Below are positions 12,586 through 26,227 of a stretch of 64,000 nt of DNA, one piece after another. The stretch is taken from assembly GCA_964030475.1 (NCBI GenBank), contig CAXIPT010000003.1, forward strand, positions 5,137,635 to 5,201,634. The letters run 5' to 3'. The notes under the pieces are model-generated. The model did no database searches, was not told the DNA's origin, and saw nothing but the letters and a program-made list of their open reading frames with translations. Source of the stretch: Tethya wilhelma. Taxonomy: Eukaryota; Porifera; Demospongiae; Tethyida; Tethyidae. Position numbers and translations under genes: made by a program. Each line of letters opens with the position of its first letter. Within the stretch, counting starts at the first letter, position 1.

Positions 12586-13411
12586 AAGAATTAGATTCCA
12601 GCATTTTAAAGCAAACTGCACTACATATTCCAGTATAAAAAATTATGCATTGGTTATAGTTTCTAATGTGTTAGTAGGAACATCACATAACTAAGTGTGA
12701 ACACTATGCGACAACCAGGTACTTGGATGAGCTCTGTTTTCAAAAGTGATTATTTAGAACGATGTGAGAATGCGACGAATTGACACTGAAACAAAACATG
12801 CTGCAGGTACATGTATACCGTATTTGTCAAGTTGACTGATCCTGATTAAGATAATTGTTGACACATAGTGTGCATACTGTTAATGATAATATGCGCTGCA
12901 TTCATTAATTTTTGTGAAGAAACTCCTGTAGCCAAAATAAATGCTCAAGAATCTCAACCTTTTCATTAGTTCAAAGTAGCTTAGCAATTCTTCAAAACAG
13001 TAATTAAGGTGGCAGCTTAAGCAATCCATTGTACACCTGTGTGCAATAAATTAGTGAATTCATGAGCACTGCCAGCTGCTCTAGATTAATTTTACTTAAC
13101 TACAAACAATGCAGTAGACTAGTAAACATAACAGCTAACAGGCTTTTTTCTTTCCTTTTTCCCTAAAACTATAACTGGGTCAAAAAATTAAATAGTATAA
13201 AGGTAGATTCCCCTTCATTGTCTGCTGTCTACAATTGATTCTGAGAGCTATAATAGCTGTCTGCCATGCTGGTCCACACCCACACAGAGGTTTTGGGGCA
13301 AACTCACTCACTTTCTCATGCCTTATCATGATGAGTGGTGGAGCAGGGCTAGGAAGGGCAACCACATGATAACAATTATACCACTCTAAAGTGCTGTGTT
13401 ATTATTACAGT

Positions 13412-13415
<4 letters not shown>

Positions 13416-13468
<53 letters not shown>
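13416..13468. repeat. (CA)n microsatellite
   Basis: About 26 uninterrupted CA units in a non-coding region. Confidence 0.95.
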
Positions 13469-13469
<1 letters not shown>

Positions 13470-16400
13470 TGTAGTAAAGAATGGATGTCTCCTAGCAACA
13501 CAATGCTAAAATTGAATTACTTACTTTAGTTGCATGTCTACAATAATGTACAATAGCTAACAAGAATTATCAATAATGGTATATATCACATTGGTTTAGG
13601 ATACATTACACAGAAAATCACTGATTGAAAAGGCAGCAATATCTCTTAATTTTGTGGCATTTGTTCAACCTGTCACAGGTAGATACATATAATTATGTAG
13701 CAGCTGCACTGGCCATGGCTACACTCACATATTATATACCTACAGTATTACTGTGCATTTCTAGGTCTTTGAATCCACACTATCTCACAACTGGGACTTG
13801 GGTGCAGCACCACAAAGTAACATTGCACCACTTCACTAGAAGTGAATGTTTAGCCAATAAGGGTCCTCTCGATCTGTATAAATATATACCATAAACAGTT
13901 CACTCCAATGGACAGGAACTGGGTGATCAAAGTCTTCCACACAACAATCCTCTACCTTAGATTTAGACTACAAAGTACAGCATCCTTACAGTACTAAGTG
14001 AACAGGAAACTGGGCCAAAATTTACCCTAAACAAGCTGTAAGACTTGAGCATCAGCTGGCTGCTCTTGGCCCACAGTTTGTGGTGACTGGTCATCTAATA
14101 TGTACATAAAGCCACTTGAGAAGCTAATGATGATGAGCTCATAATGTCTAGCTGCATGTGTGTCATGCACCTAGAAGACATACTGCTATATATGTACATA
14201 TGTAGGCATGGTAACCAATATACATGCCACCCTCATGCACATGATGCATGTTGTATTTTATGCAGCACTATAATGTGTACACACATATGAAGCACTTTCT
14301 GAATAAGAGGATTGGTCAAAATATTGATAGACAGCAGCGTGCACATAATATTATGATAATGTCCTACAGTGTGCTTAAGTAATAATTATAATTGAGTTGT
14401 TGCTGTTGTTCTTATATATACTGTCCCATCATAATTATGCAAACTTCCTTGATACTAGTGACAGTCATAATGTCATAATATCATGTATAATACTATGACA
14501 TTGTATGCTTGTAGCTAGGTTAAAAAAATAATCCAGTTCAAAAAGGTTTTGCCAGATAGACAAAAAGGTTACTAATTGAATGTCCTTTTATCTAAAGTTT
14601 CGGTGCAAAAAAGGCACTTCCTTGTACTGTGCGATTGCATAATACAGCTGGAAAGTACTGCATGGTATGTCATGTGCAATAGGATGAAACTACGTATGCA
14701 TGCTAAAAGGATAGTAATTACATGTGCATGATTAATGCATGCATGCATGATTATGTCAATAAAGCATACAATTAAGACCATTGAGTTAAGAAAAGCTTAA
14801 GCTGTTTGGAACTAATTTTAATGTCTGACATGTGCTACGATGACATTGTGTTGTTACACACACGACTGCATGGTGGCATCAATCAACCAAAACAACAACA
14901 AACTAGCAAACAAACAAACAAAAAACAACAAATGCTACTATACATACTGATCATATTATTATTAACAATAATTACACAAGGTCGGATGACCTAGCAATAT
15001 GATGTGATACTTTGCCAATACAGATCTTTTTGATAGCTGATTCAAACCAGACATATAAACACTTCCCAATTCACACTATATAGAATCCCCAGCACATGAG
15101 GTAATATTATTGTCTAGCAAGATAAGTGGCATGTAAACAGGAAATGGGATAAAGACTGATGAATGCATGAAAACAGTCCAGAGCCAATTAAACTAGCAGT
15201 GCAAAGGTAGCCCAGCAACATTTTTAAGAGGGGGGTTCACCAGGGAGTGAACCTGAATGTGTGCAGAATTAGCAGTTGTGGGACACACTAGTACTTCTAA
15301 AGAGAGGAAGTACCATTTTGTAAGAAATCCTAGGTATGAATAGGATGATTTGCATCCAACAGTCAACAGACCTCACAGTTATTAATGAAATTAGTTGGAA
15401 TTATTCAATATCTTGGCATTATGAATGTATACACAATAGTTATTTGCATCGTACATATCTATTGAGATAAAAATACAAAGCAACAACACACAAAAAAATT
15501 TTTAAAATAACACTATAACCGAAAACTAGCAATACAAACTGATCCTTATAGACATCCGTGGTACAAGTGCATATACTCTGCGTGCCTAGTCATTGCTGCT
15601 GGTTCCAACAAGTCTAGCAAGTAAGTAATTCAATAAAGATATGCAACGATCCATGAATGTATACTGCACCACTGTCAACATGCAGTAGATTGATGCAATA
15701 GACAGTGCATGTGAAGTGATATCATGTGAGAACGCTATCCTCCACTGACACAACAACAGGACGAGATCACAATGGAGATCATTTCCTCAGGCACCACTTG
15801 AAACTTCAAACACACACTCTTTGTTAGATTAGCACCTCAAGAATGCACTAAGAGTGCACAAACATCCACAAACTGAATCATTGCACCTCAGCTAGATAGT
15901 TACATACACAGTACACTCATATAGGTACAAACCATAGGCATTTCGAAGAGACCATAGTATAGCATAGCACTTGAAAGTTCAAAACAGGTCTACAGCTTCT
16001 TAGTGATACTCTAAAACCAAACATGGCATGTTGTTTCCATGCATGAGAGGGAAGTGCACTTCCCTTGCATTCGTGGAATACTTCACACACCTATTTCTCG
16101 TCTCCTAGCCTAATTCACAATCTTGTTTCCATGCAGCTAGGAGCCATGCCACACAAAGTTACAATGGAAACTGGTGCAAGCAACAGCTGCATCTAGCTGC
16201 ATGGTCAATAGCAACGAATGCATTATTGTATACTTATACCTGAGAAACATACATTCATGATAATATAGCGGCTGTTCAGACTAGTGCTTAGCTGTATAGG
16301 CATGCATGCAGAGTCGAGACGTAGTATGGGTTGCAAGAAGAGAGAAATTCTTAGGCAATTTGTTAGCATTCCAATGGCACTATGTTTGCTTCATTTGAAG

Positions 16401-19400
16401 TGATTCAGTCTAAGCCAATTACTATTCAGAGAGAAAGAAGATACATACTTCCATTGAGTGTATATTGTTCGGTGAGTGCTTGACAGCTATAATTATGCCG
16501 TGCAGTAATCGGCAGTAGACTTGTCCTGATTGGTGTTGGGATTCGTGAGGAATTAGGGAGACGTAGGGGCTAAAGAAAACTTTGAGTATACTTTTAATGC
16601 TCTCACTATGTGATAAAAGACAAAACTGCATCAGTTGGGGTTGCAGGTGCATGCATTCACACATTCAATAATAACAATACTGTTGTATAATTCTTAAACA
16701 TAATAATGTATACTTTGCATCAAAGTGACATTGCAGTTCCATAATTTTTGCACAATTGGTCAGCAAGCAGCACTGTATTATGCTACAGTCACAACAAACA
16801 TATCATAGTATTGGACATCTTCCAATATTTATACAAGAAGACACCCACGGACATAATGGTAAGCCTTTATTGGATGCACATAAGCTATTAGCTGCTCAAT
16901 CAATCTGATGCGCCTTACTTGGAGGTCTTATACCTACTAGTAACTACGTGCAATACACCAGTTCCATTTTGAAACTGTTTGTCTAGAAATAAGCAACCAT
17001 GGAAACTGTTAACATAGTCACAATCATGCATAGTGACAGCCTGTCTAAGTCTTGACCTATTAGTATAAGCTATCATTATGTATAAAAGTAAGTTTAACAA
17101 GCATATTCTAGATCTGCTTATCAGGGGAATTTGATCAATGAGCTGAAAAATTATCCTATATTAGCTAGTAATGTTATCATAGCTGGGATTGATGACATGC
17201 GTGTATCACCATGGTGATACAAATACTGTAGACACCACTCATGTAGTACCATATATACACAGTCTGAGTCCAGAGTAGAGGATCATTGATCAGGATATGA
17301 CACTTCAAAGGACAAGGACTTAGGTGGTGAGTACAAACACTCAGTCTCCTCAGGAGCTATTGTTTCCCACCAAAACCTGGTCTTGGAGCTAAAAATAGCC
17401 AAGCAGCACATTTTTTATGGTAAAACTCTAGCCACAATGTGGCCTCCACACTACTATTGTTGTGAAATACTGTTCTAGATGGTAGACAAGATTCTGGCCT
17501 CAAACTTTACAGAGGTATATAATACCAACCAACAGAGATAAAAAAACATGCACATGATTACAAACAAATACCTTTCAGATGCACAAACAAGAGATTGCAC
17601 GCATGAAGGTCACGCAAACACAAACCACACCATAGAGATAACCAACAGGGCGCATAAACTGGAATGACAGGGGCCAGCTGGTATTATGAGAAGTGGTTTA
17701 AGGAGAGGCCACTGTGTGGTAGTAACTGAAGGCACCACATGGTCTCTGAGATGGTCCAGGCTGCATGTACTGTTACTGTATATGGTATGGCAGTGGTTTG
17801 GGGCGGCTGGTCTCGATTCCTGTAAGACAGCACTTCATATTTTGTCCTAAGGGCATTGTGACATGCAGCCAGTTTAGTCAACACATGTGTACACATGCAT
17901 GCAGCAAAACCTACACTATATATATACACCTCTTGATTCCTGTGACTGTCATTATTGTTAAAATATTACTATACACAATGGGATATTTGGTAATTTTCAT
18001 TTTTCAGAAGTGTAATTATAACATTGATGAGGCATGTATGTAGGTATGCTGTGACAGTACTATATATCACACCCATCCAAACACTCCCCACCCAACAGCT
18101 ACCATAACACCTTATGTACGCATGGTACACCATGACCACACACATCATAATTTAGTATGTATTTCCTACAACATAAAAAAAAATCCCAAAATCAAATGCA
18201 GTCCTTTATATCCTGTGCGTAAAAATAATATTATCACAAGAATACATAATTATATTGATAGTTAAGTGAAGCCAGTTCAGCAGCTACGTCACTAATGTGT
18301 TTGGAAGGACTGGGAAAACTCCCATGGAAACAAAACCTACTTTTTTCCCTATTAATAGGAAATTTCCATCAAAAGAACGCCTGCCATGCACACAAAGGGC
18401 TGCCTAATGGAAAAGCTTTTCCCTCTCACGTTACAAAGAGCAATACTAGAGACCGTTGTCTCGCAAACTTATATGAGGACACGCAAGGTTTCTTATTACA
18501 TACTTATCTTCCCTGAGTTCCTTCATTACCATGTAAAGATAATGGACTCGCGGGTATAGGTCACAATAATACTATGGATGTAAAAAAAATGTAGGGGAAG
18601 GACACACTATACATGTACACATACCTGAAGTGATTGTTTCGAGTCAGAGGGTGGTACGGCACAAGCTAAGGTCACGCTTGCACATTCTAACCCATTTCTG
18701 GTACACTTTTGAAGTTAAAGTGAAGCTGGATAGTGTTACTCACTCCCTCATGTATTGCTTGTATATGCTGTAATGGATTCACAGAAATAAATAGTGTTTA
18801 CAGAATTGAATGAGTTCACTTATGCAATCAGTATCAGTAAGTGAGGAGTTACGTGCAATAAGACTCAGTAACAGGGATGTGTAAACATGCATGCGTAAAG
18901 GAGTAGGCATGCATGAGTCATGCATGTGAAATACAAAATGAAGCCAGAGGTTTTGAGGGGGAACATTGCTGAGTGAGTGACAAAGGAAGAGCATCCATTA
19001 AAGTGTGAGAGCGTAGCTAGCATGAGAGGAAAGCTATAGGCCAACATACATACACACAGGTAGTTGGATGTGATATGATGATGATGATAAAGGGCTGCTG
19101 TTAGGGTGCATTTTAATGTTTTCAAAGTTCATACAATGCCTGTACTCTTCCCATGCAGGCAAACACACACAGTGAGTTTCTTTGAAACTATGATCATAAA
19201 TTCAAGGAAGACGTGTATGTATGTACAAAAGGACCAACTGTGTAAAATGGAAAACGGTGAGAACCTTTCCAAAACCTTATACATACAGTGACCTGTACTG
19301 TGTACCAGCCAGTACAGAGTTCTCTACCACAATAAACTATTAATACAGTTTCCTAATAAAGTATCTATAATAATATTTTCTTAATAACCATACATTCCCT

Positions 19401-21258
19401 AGGAGATCTCACATACAGAAAGCCTTCTATTTGGGTATGCTGTTTATACAGTATCAAATCTGTATCTATAACTATAACATACAGAAAGCTTTCCAAGAAC
19501 ATATGGAGTTAATTCTGGAAGCATCTAGAACATTCTGGGAATAACAATTACCTGTTATTACTTTGCCCTTTGTACTCTAGCTCTTTGGAGTCTTTCTAGA
19601 TGCTGCTATATAACACCAAGGCAAGAAAAACCACTAGAGTACATAGGGTAAACTACAGCAGTAAATGAGCACCATGGCATGACAGCAAAAATTATATATA
19701 GCAAGTAATGGACCACCAGAGTATCAGCTCAGTGCACTGCAATATCTGAAAGTGCATAGGAAAAACATCAATTATGCATTAAACCAGTGAACCACAAAAG
19801 AAAAGGTCTTGTCTGAGGAAAAAAGGGTTTAAAATGGTTAGACAAAAGCTCTCAGCAATCCTAGCTGTAGCAATTCATTAGAGAACCTATTCCTGCAACC
19901 CCAGCAAAAACTATACCATTGCCAACTACATGTCTCCAGTACTATACATGCAATCACCAATTAAACAGTACTGGTATATCCTGTTGCTTAGTAACAGTGA
20001 ATAGACTAGACTCATATGTCATCAGTACACTAGCTGACAGTTCACACACTAACAGCATCATAATATGTTGAGAATGAAAAGTCTAATGTAGGTTCATCCT
20101 GGATTTTGAAACCCTTTTGTGCACGCTGGCAAGGCTGAAGATATAGTCAATTGTACAGCGACAGGCACTTACATGCAAAACTGAAGATGAATGGATTGAT
20201 AAAGTACTGTACATACGTACAGAATACATACATCAAAGAACAATCGCTCCATGTGAATGTGATCATTCTTGCATAGTGACATTCAAAGGAGTCGGGTGTC
20301 GTAACAACCCATTTCAACAGAAATACTAGCTACTGGTATTCAACAAGCATTGAAAATAAGCACCAAAACAGCTCTACTATAATTACAAAACCTGTCGGTT
20401 TCTTTGAATTTCTAAGTTCTCTTTGGGAGTAACAGCTACATACCTATTTTGGGTTCTATTCCTGTTACTAGTAAAATTTGTAGTGACTCAGTACAAAATT
20501 TCAAAAAGTATCATAGCACTATATGTATAACTATAACAGTGAATGGTTACTGTTTTGTCAATGGAAGCGCATAACTTTGCCGTATACAGCTAGCCATATG
20601 GACAAATGAAATAAATCTCTCTCCAATAAAAATTGATAACAATACATAATGGAAAGAAAGAAAGGGATATCAGTGACAGTAGGCTAGAGATGCTTGCAAG
20701 TAAATGAGGGATATCAATCACCAATGCAAGGTTAGGCATGTGGAGTGTTTCATATTTTGAGTCATAAGGGGGAAATTTGTATACTAAGTAACCCATTAAA
20801 TTCTATTAGTACTCTATAGCATGTCATGCATGTTCTGTCATGCATGTTCAAAACTTTTATTGGCATGCAGGCATTCCAGAGTCAATCATAAAGAGAGACT
20901 GAGAAAATGAAACCCTTGTTGTTTTGTTCCAGGTGTCTCCACCCTTGAGGGCAAGGGACAAGGCTAAATTCACCATCAGTTCATACTTAAAAGTTAAAAT
21001 ATTCGTCAACAACTGATTAGCACACGCTGTCTAAATGCTCTTTTGCTCAACTGTTGAAGTGTCCACGATAACAATTGTTTGCACGTCGGCTAATTTGCCA
21101 ATGATGTAATGTAATTACCACCCAGCAATAAAAATACATTTTAAGGCTTTTCCCACATTGGCGTGTTTGTTGCAAATGAACTTTACAAAGAGATAAAATA
21201 ATTCTCATAAATGTCAGCTGTGGTTTACATGGCGCAACTTGACAATCAAACTGGGGCA

Positions 21259-21540
21259 ATACACATGGTGGTAATGTGCACATATGCTGGACTCCATACC
21301 ACAATTGTGCACCTTCTTTAAGGTAAATTTCTTCAAATTAAGAACTCACTATCACCCAAGATTTCTTTATGAATAAGGGTCGAAGTAGATTATCGTCTTT
21401 CTAAAAATTAGATAAATAAATACACATAGTGGTAATGTGCACATATGCTGGACTCCATACCGTAATTATGCACCTTCTATAATAATATAAATTTCTTTAA
21501 ATTAAGAACTCAGTAGCACCCAAGATTCTTTCATGAATAA
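21259..21540. repeat. Imperfect tandem duplication, about 160-bp period
   Basis: The segment at about 21259-21374 recurs at about 21420-21540. Both contain GGTAATGTGCACATATGCTG and then a shared stretch ending in CACCCAAGATT and ATGAATAA. The copies differ by small substitutions and indels. They lie 420-700 bp upstream of the NUAK-like start codon, so they may be duplicated upstream regulatory sequence or simply a local duplication. Confidence 0.88.
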
Positions 21541-21840
21541 ATAGAAAAATATATTAACAGTCAAAGTGGTGGCTTGTCGTCTTCCTAAAAATTTGTACAG
21601 CATGACTACCATGTGATACAATGTGTGCACAGAGTGACTCAATATGCCTATTATCACATGTGGACCTCAGGATACTTGTGATGCCTGTTTCCTTGCTTTC
21701 TGTATCTCAGGTCACAAACTCACCTAAACTTGTAGAGTGCTAAACGTCAGAAATGCACTCTACATTGGGAGCAAATCAAACCGGATGTAAACCTTGACAG
21801 TGACGTAATCGATCGGGACACAAAGCGGAAGTGCAATCGG

Positions 21841-21848
21841 TATAAAAG
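21841..21848 (+). promoter_or_regulatory. TATA box of the NUAK-like kinase
   Basis: TATAAAAG lies 122 bp upstream of the start codon at 21963, leaving room for a 5' UTR of about 90 bases. The surroundings are more GC-rich than the flanking DNA. It is the clearest TATA box seen next to any gene in the window. Confidence 0.6.
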
Positions 21849-21962
21849 CATCCCTGGCGTGGGTTTGCACAGATCCGTCCGGCAACAGTTTTCTTTGAGG
21901 AATTGGCTGCAAGAGAAAGTTGCGCTAGTCTACTCAATTTGCACATCGTCACACACAGCACA

Positions 21963-24190
21963 ATGGAAAACTACCAAAAACTTGAAAAGCTTGGAAGTGG
22001 TAACTTCGCCAAAGTCTACCTCGCCGAACATTTGCCTACTCGTAAACATGTAAGTTGCACTTCTCAAATCTGCAACTACTGTAACTCGAGTACACAAGAG
22101 AATTTTTAATACTCCTTGAAAAATAAATTAGCAGTAACAGTTAAACAGTGATTTTCATATCGAAAAAAAATCATCATGTGGCAACTTTGGTTTTCGCTGC
22201 AGGTTGCACTCAAACTGATCAACAAGAAGCAGATCTCAATCAGTTGTGCCAAGATGCTACAGAGAGTGCACAGGGAGATCAACAACATGAAGAAACTCGG
22301 TGACCACCCAAACATTGTCTCAATCCATGAGAGTAAGTCCTCCTACACTTGTACACATTCATACAAATTCCACTACACAGACTTGAGCCTATTGAAATTA
22401 AATATACACAATACAATTAGGACAGTGGATTATGTGTATTTCTCTTGTCCTCCCAAACAGCATTCGAAACAAATGACTACTATGTAATTGCAATGGAGTA
22501 CGTTCCAGAAGGTGACCTGTTTGAGTATGTCCTGAACAAAGGGGGACTCAAAGAGAATCAAGCAAGGAGCATCTTCACACAGATTGCCCATGCTGTGAAA
22601 TATTGTCATGAGGTGAGAGATTCCTTAACAATAGACTAGTGGTTTTGTGCTAAACAAAGGTCACTCATTGTTGCACTGAGTAAACTGTGAAAAATATGGG
22701 GTGGCTTGGTAGTGACCTCAAAGAAAACATGTTTGTGGTTATAGGGTGACCTTATACTAATGTTGTTGTTTCACTTTTTCCCACTCACAGAATGGTGTGT
22801 CTCACAGAGACTTGAAACTAGAGAACATCCTACTGGACAAGAACTACCAGCCTAAGGTATGCACACATTCTAGAAGGAACTTATAGTAAAGCATATTTTC
22901 TAATTGAGTTAATTTCCCTAGAAAGCCCACTTAAAACTAGTATTCATATTCAACAAGAGTTATTCACAACTTATGGGACACCGGATAATTGAAATGAATA
23001 CCAGTTTCTTTCCGATATTCACTGAAACAGTCGAGCATGTAGAACAAGTTTCATAGAGTGCAAAGCATCTCCTCCGAAATGGCCTCAGTGTGCAGAACAT
23101 GTGTTCTGCATTCAGATTAGGTATTCATATCACCAGGTTGGGTTGCTAGGGCAACCGGGAGTCACTCATTTGCCAACTTTGCATGCACCCACAAAGACTA
23201 TTGTCCCATTGAAAACCTCATTCACCATCGTTCCTTCCTCTTTCCCTATCCCTACAGCTGGCAGATTTTGGACTCTCCAAAGACACTCACAGGATCCCAA
23301 CACTTGCTACCTACTGTGGCAGCCCACTCTACACTTCTCCCGAAATACTCTGTGGAAAACCCTACCTGGGACCTGAGTGCGATGTATGGAGCCTGGGTGT
23401 CATTCTGTACACTATGCTCACTGCAACAATGCCGTTTGACGACAGCAACTTTTGCAAATTTTTGGATCAAGTGGAAAAGGGAGAGTACCCAGAACCCTAT
23501 GGAGTTTCAAAAAGTGAGTCTTTTGGAATGAAAACATACCATTCTTAGCTAAGAAGTAGATACATGATTATGTACACTATGTGATGTAAACAGAAAGTGA
23601 CCATCATCCTTGTTTTCTCTTGTCCTGATTACACAGGTGTAAAAGACCTTATCTCAAAAATGTTGGACTCCAATCCTTCTACAAGATACACAGTCAACGA
23701 TATCCTCTCTCACCCTTGGATGACTGTGTCCAGCGACAAGAGACGCCGATACGGTGTTTGCTACGAAAACACCGAAGATATTCGCACAAACTTGCTCAAG
23801 TTGAGCATCGGAAACTGCACATGCTACAAAATGGACAGGAACAGAGAAGACAGAGACTCTGTCATCTCAAGGCAGTGCCCCGAATGCGACGAATTCATGG
23901 GCAGCGAAACAGACATGCTCAAACAATCACCCATTAGCCGAAGTCCTAGCGACTGCAGCAGTGGATACGGGTCAGAGTACGGCAGTCAGAACCAACTCTC
24001 TTCGATCCCATCTCCTATCCCGGGCTATTACTCTGAACTAACAGCCCCCGAGAGAAGGAGCTCCATTCCACCAAAGAAGATGAGTGAAACTGTGAGAGTG
24101 CATCGTTGCTCTGTGCCTATCCTAACCCAGAGCAACATTATATGTTCACAAGAAGAAGAAGATGATGATGATGACCTCGTCTTTGTTTAA
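21963..24190 (+). CDS. NUAK-like AMPK-related serine/threonine kinase
   Basis: Six exons are inferred: 21963-22049, 22203-22332, 22461-22612, 22791-22856, 23258-23513 and 23637-24190. They join to 414 residues. The kinase domain spans about residues 4-255. It shows GSGNFAKV (glycine loop), VALK (ATP lysine), HRDLKLEN (catalytic loop), DFGLS and the activation segment TYCGSPLYTSPEI. CGSPLYxSPEI with GxPYxGPE and MPFDD is typical of NUAK1/2. The threonine before YCGS is in the place phosphorylated by LKB1 in this family. The C-terminal 160 residues are serine-rich and end in an acidic run before DLVFV. No GILK PP1-binding motif was seen. The tail is shorter than in vertebrate NUAK. A sister AMPK-related subfamily remains possible. 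NUAK kinases act in cell adhesion, actomyosin control and energy stress. Confidence 0.87.
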
Positions 24191-25365
24191 AGAATCAACA
24201 AACTTTGAAAAAATTGATTGTCGGTTACAAATTGAGATCAATCAATCGAAGCACACACGTGAGATCACATGCAGGTCATGACAGATCAAGTCATATACAG
24301 AGCACTTTTGTTAATAATGAAAGCACAGGTTGTATTCATTTTTATTTGATTCACTCTTTCACTCTGCTTTGACACTGTTAATAATTCCTTTGTTGAATTA
24401 TTTATACATCAATCATTCTGATGTTTTTAACAACTCGGTCATTAATTTTTGTCAACTTTTTCTTTTTATCATTTGTATTTCATCGGCCCAATCACTCCAC
24501 TTACAAATGTGTAAGAATAATACAAGCACTTGTCAATTTTTGTTTTTTGTGTGTGTGTGTATATATGTTCACTGAAAGGAAAAACTGAAAAGAAACAAAA
24601 AAATGTTTGAAAAATCTGAACCACTGTTGTCAAAATCTATGGGATGTGTTGGGATTTGCATGGTGTGCAGTTGTGTCAAATGGTGCATGACTATACATTG
24701 TAGTGTACTAGCTGACTAGTACTCTCTCCAGACTCTCAGTGGACCATTTAAACACCTACACACACAAAAAACAAAACAGTAGGTGGTCCATCAATATCAT
24801 CAACAAAATAGCCATAACAAACGTTAATAGGGGGTTATATATAACAAACACTAGAGGAACATAGGTACAAGACAGGTTGAACACTAGCTATAGCAGCAGC
24901 ACTGAGCAGCAGCACAGTGAAATGCTTGTGTTGCAGCTGTCTACATAATAATATTATACCATAGTAGGTACATTGTACACAACAGGAACCCAGATACACT
25001 AAGAGTGAAGTCAGGATGTCCATATGGTCAGTGTGTGAGAAAATTCTAGAGCCCAGAGTGTAATTTGATTGGCTTTGTAATGTCTTTCCTTGAAAGCTTG
25101 AATAACACGGCCAAAAGGTATCATGCACAGTGTAAAGTCCTATAATTGTTGCATGTGGTTACAGTACTTAGACACAGCTCACTAAAGTCAAAGAAAAGTG
25201 TGATCAAATTAAATGAATCTCTACTGATAATGTGATGCTTCAGTACATGTAGAATATTATCACCGAGCTTAACACACTAGACAATTGAAGAAAGGCTCAC
25301 ATTTACACCCTTTCCTTTAGCAGTTCATACAATAACCATGGTATTCCAAGCACATGCACATGCAC

Positions 25366-25449
25366 TAGCCTCATTCCCAGGCCATGTTCCCCTGAATTTG
25401 ATTAGGTTTAAAAATTAAACCACACGGGGGAAGGCCTGGTTAGAGGCTA
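25366..25449. repeat. Foldback (MITE-like) element
   Basis: The left arm TAGCCTCATTCCCAGGCC pairs with the right arm GGCCTGGTTAGAGGCTA with a few mismatches. GTTCCCC and GGGGGAA pair further in, giving an 84-bp imperfect hairpin with an AT-rich centre. A related GGCCTGGTT...GAGGCTAG stretch at about 26757-26775 may be a second partial copy. This layout is typical of short non-autonomous elements. Confidence 0.7.
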
Positions 25450-26227
25450 CATATGCACTGCATGTCAATGCCAACTATGACGACCTCATCCTAAGGGGTC
25501 CTTTATCTCAAAGTATCATGGTCCAGTTCAAGCTAAACTTGCATCTACCAGCTTCTTTTAAACTTCCACTCTTCACTGTCCATTTGAACTCATGGTTTCC
25601 TGTATCAATTCCTGCTATAGGAGACAAGGAGTGACCCATATGCAAATTATTTGATTAACTGATGTCACATCCTTGCAAAACTTCTTTCATATTATGCACA
25701 TTAAGAATAATAGGTAGCTGGAAATTCTACGAAAGCTAGAGCACCAATATTATGTATTCACATATCTATGTAGAAAATGGCAGTTAAGCAAAATGTGTAA
25801 CAAGCAAGTATGCTTACATGTCGCATCACCAAGGAAGCTCTAGACAGCTAGGGGAACAATCAGTCAAGAACCCAGGTGCCTCCTGCAGCTGTACATATGT
25901 ATCAGATTTCCAGTGATGACAATACAATGACGACAGCGTTGTATGATACTGTGGCCATGGCATTCAATAAGGCTTCCATCACAGTGGTATATATGAATAC
26001 CATAATTATATGATTCAATGCAACAAGCGTGCATGAGAGCGAATGGCACTGGATGCCTATGAGCAAAGTGGTAGCTAATGCGATTTGTACATGCATGTAC
26101 ATGTACATTCAAATCCTCTAGTACATATGTGCACACAATAGCATCACTGTTCATGAGCATGTGATCCGCTCTAGCTGCATATGCCAGCTGCTGCTATTGA
26201 TGCTCTTCCCGCCTCCTCTCTCCTTAG

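Larger units (their letters stand above)
12045..21770. other. 9.7 kb gene-poor region
   Basis: AT-rich sequence with many stops in all frames. Two microsatellites (12.5 and 13.4 kb), many short ATGCATGCA-type palindromes and a tandem duplication near 21.3 kb are visible. The open frames here are short, low in complexity or repeat-derived. No tRNA, rRNA or recognisable transposase was seen. Distant regulatory elements or non-coding RNAs cannot be excluded. Confidence 0.55.

Noticed and set aside
16993..17006. X-box-like GCAACCATGGAAAC
   Set aside because: It resembles the RFX motif with one mismatch but has no gene nearby, so it serves only as a reminder that such matches occur by chance.
17203..17220. 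Palindrome GTATCACCATGGTGATAC
   Set aside because: A single short palindrome in non-coding DNA with no further copies seen.
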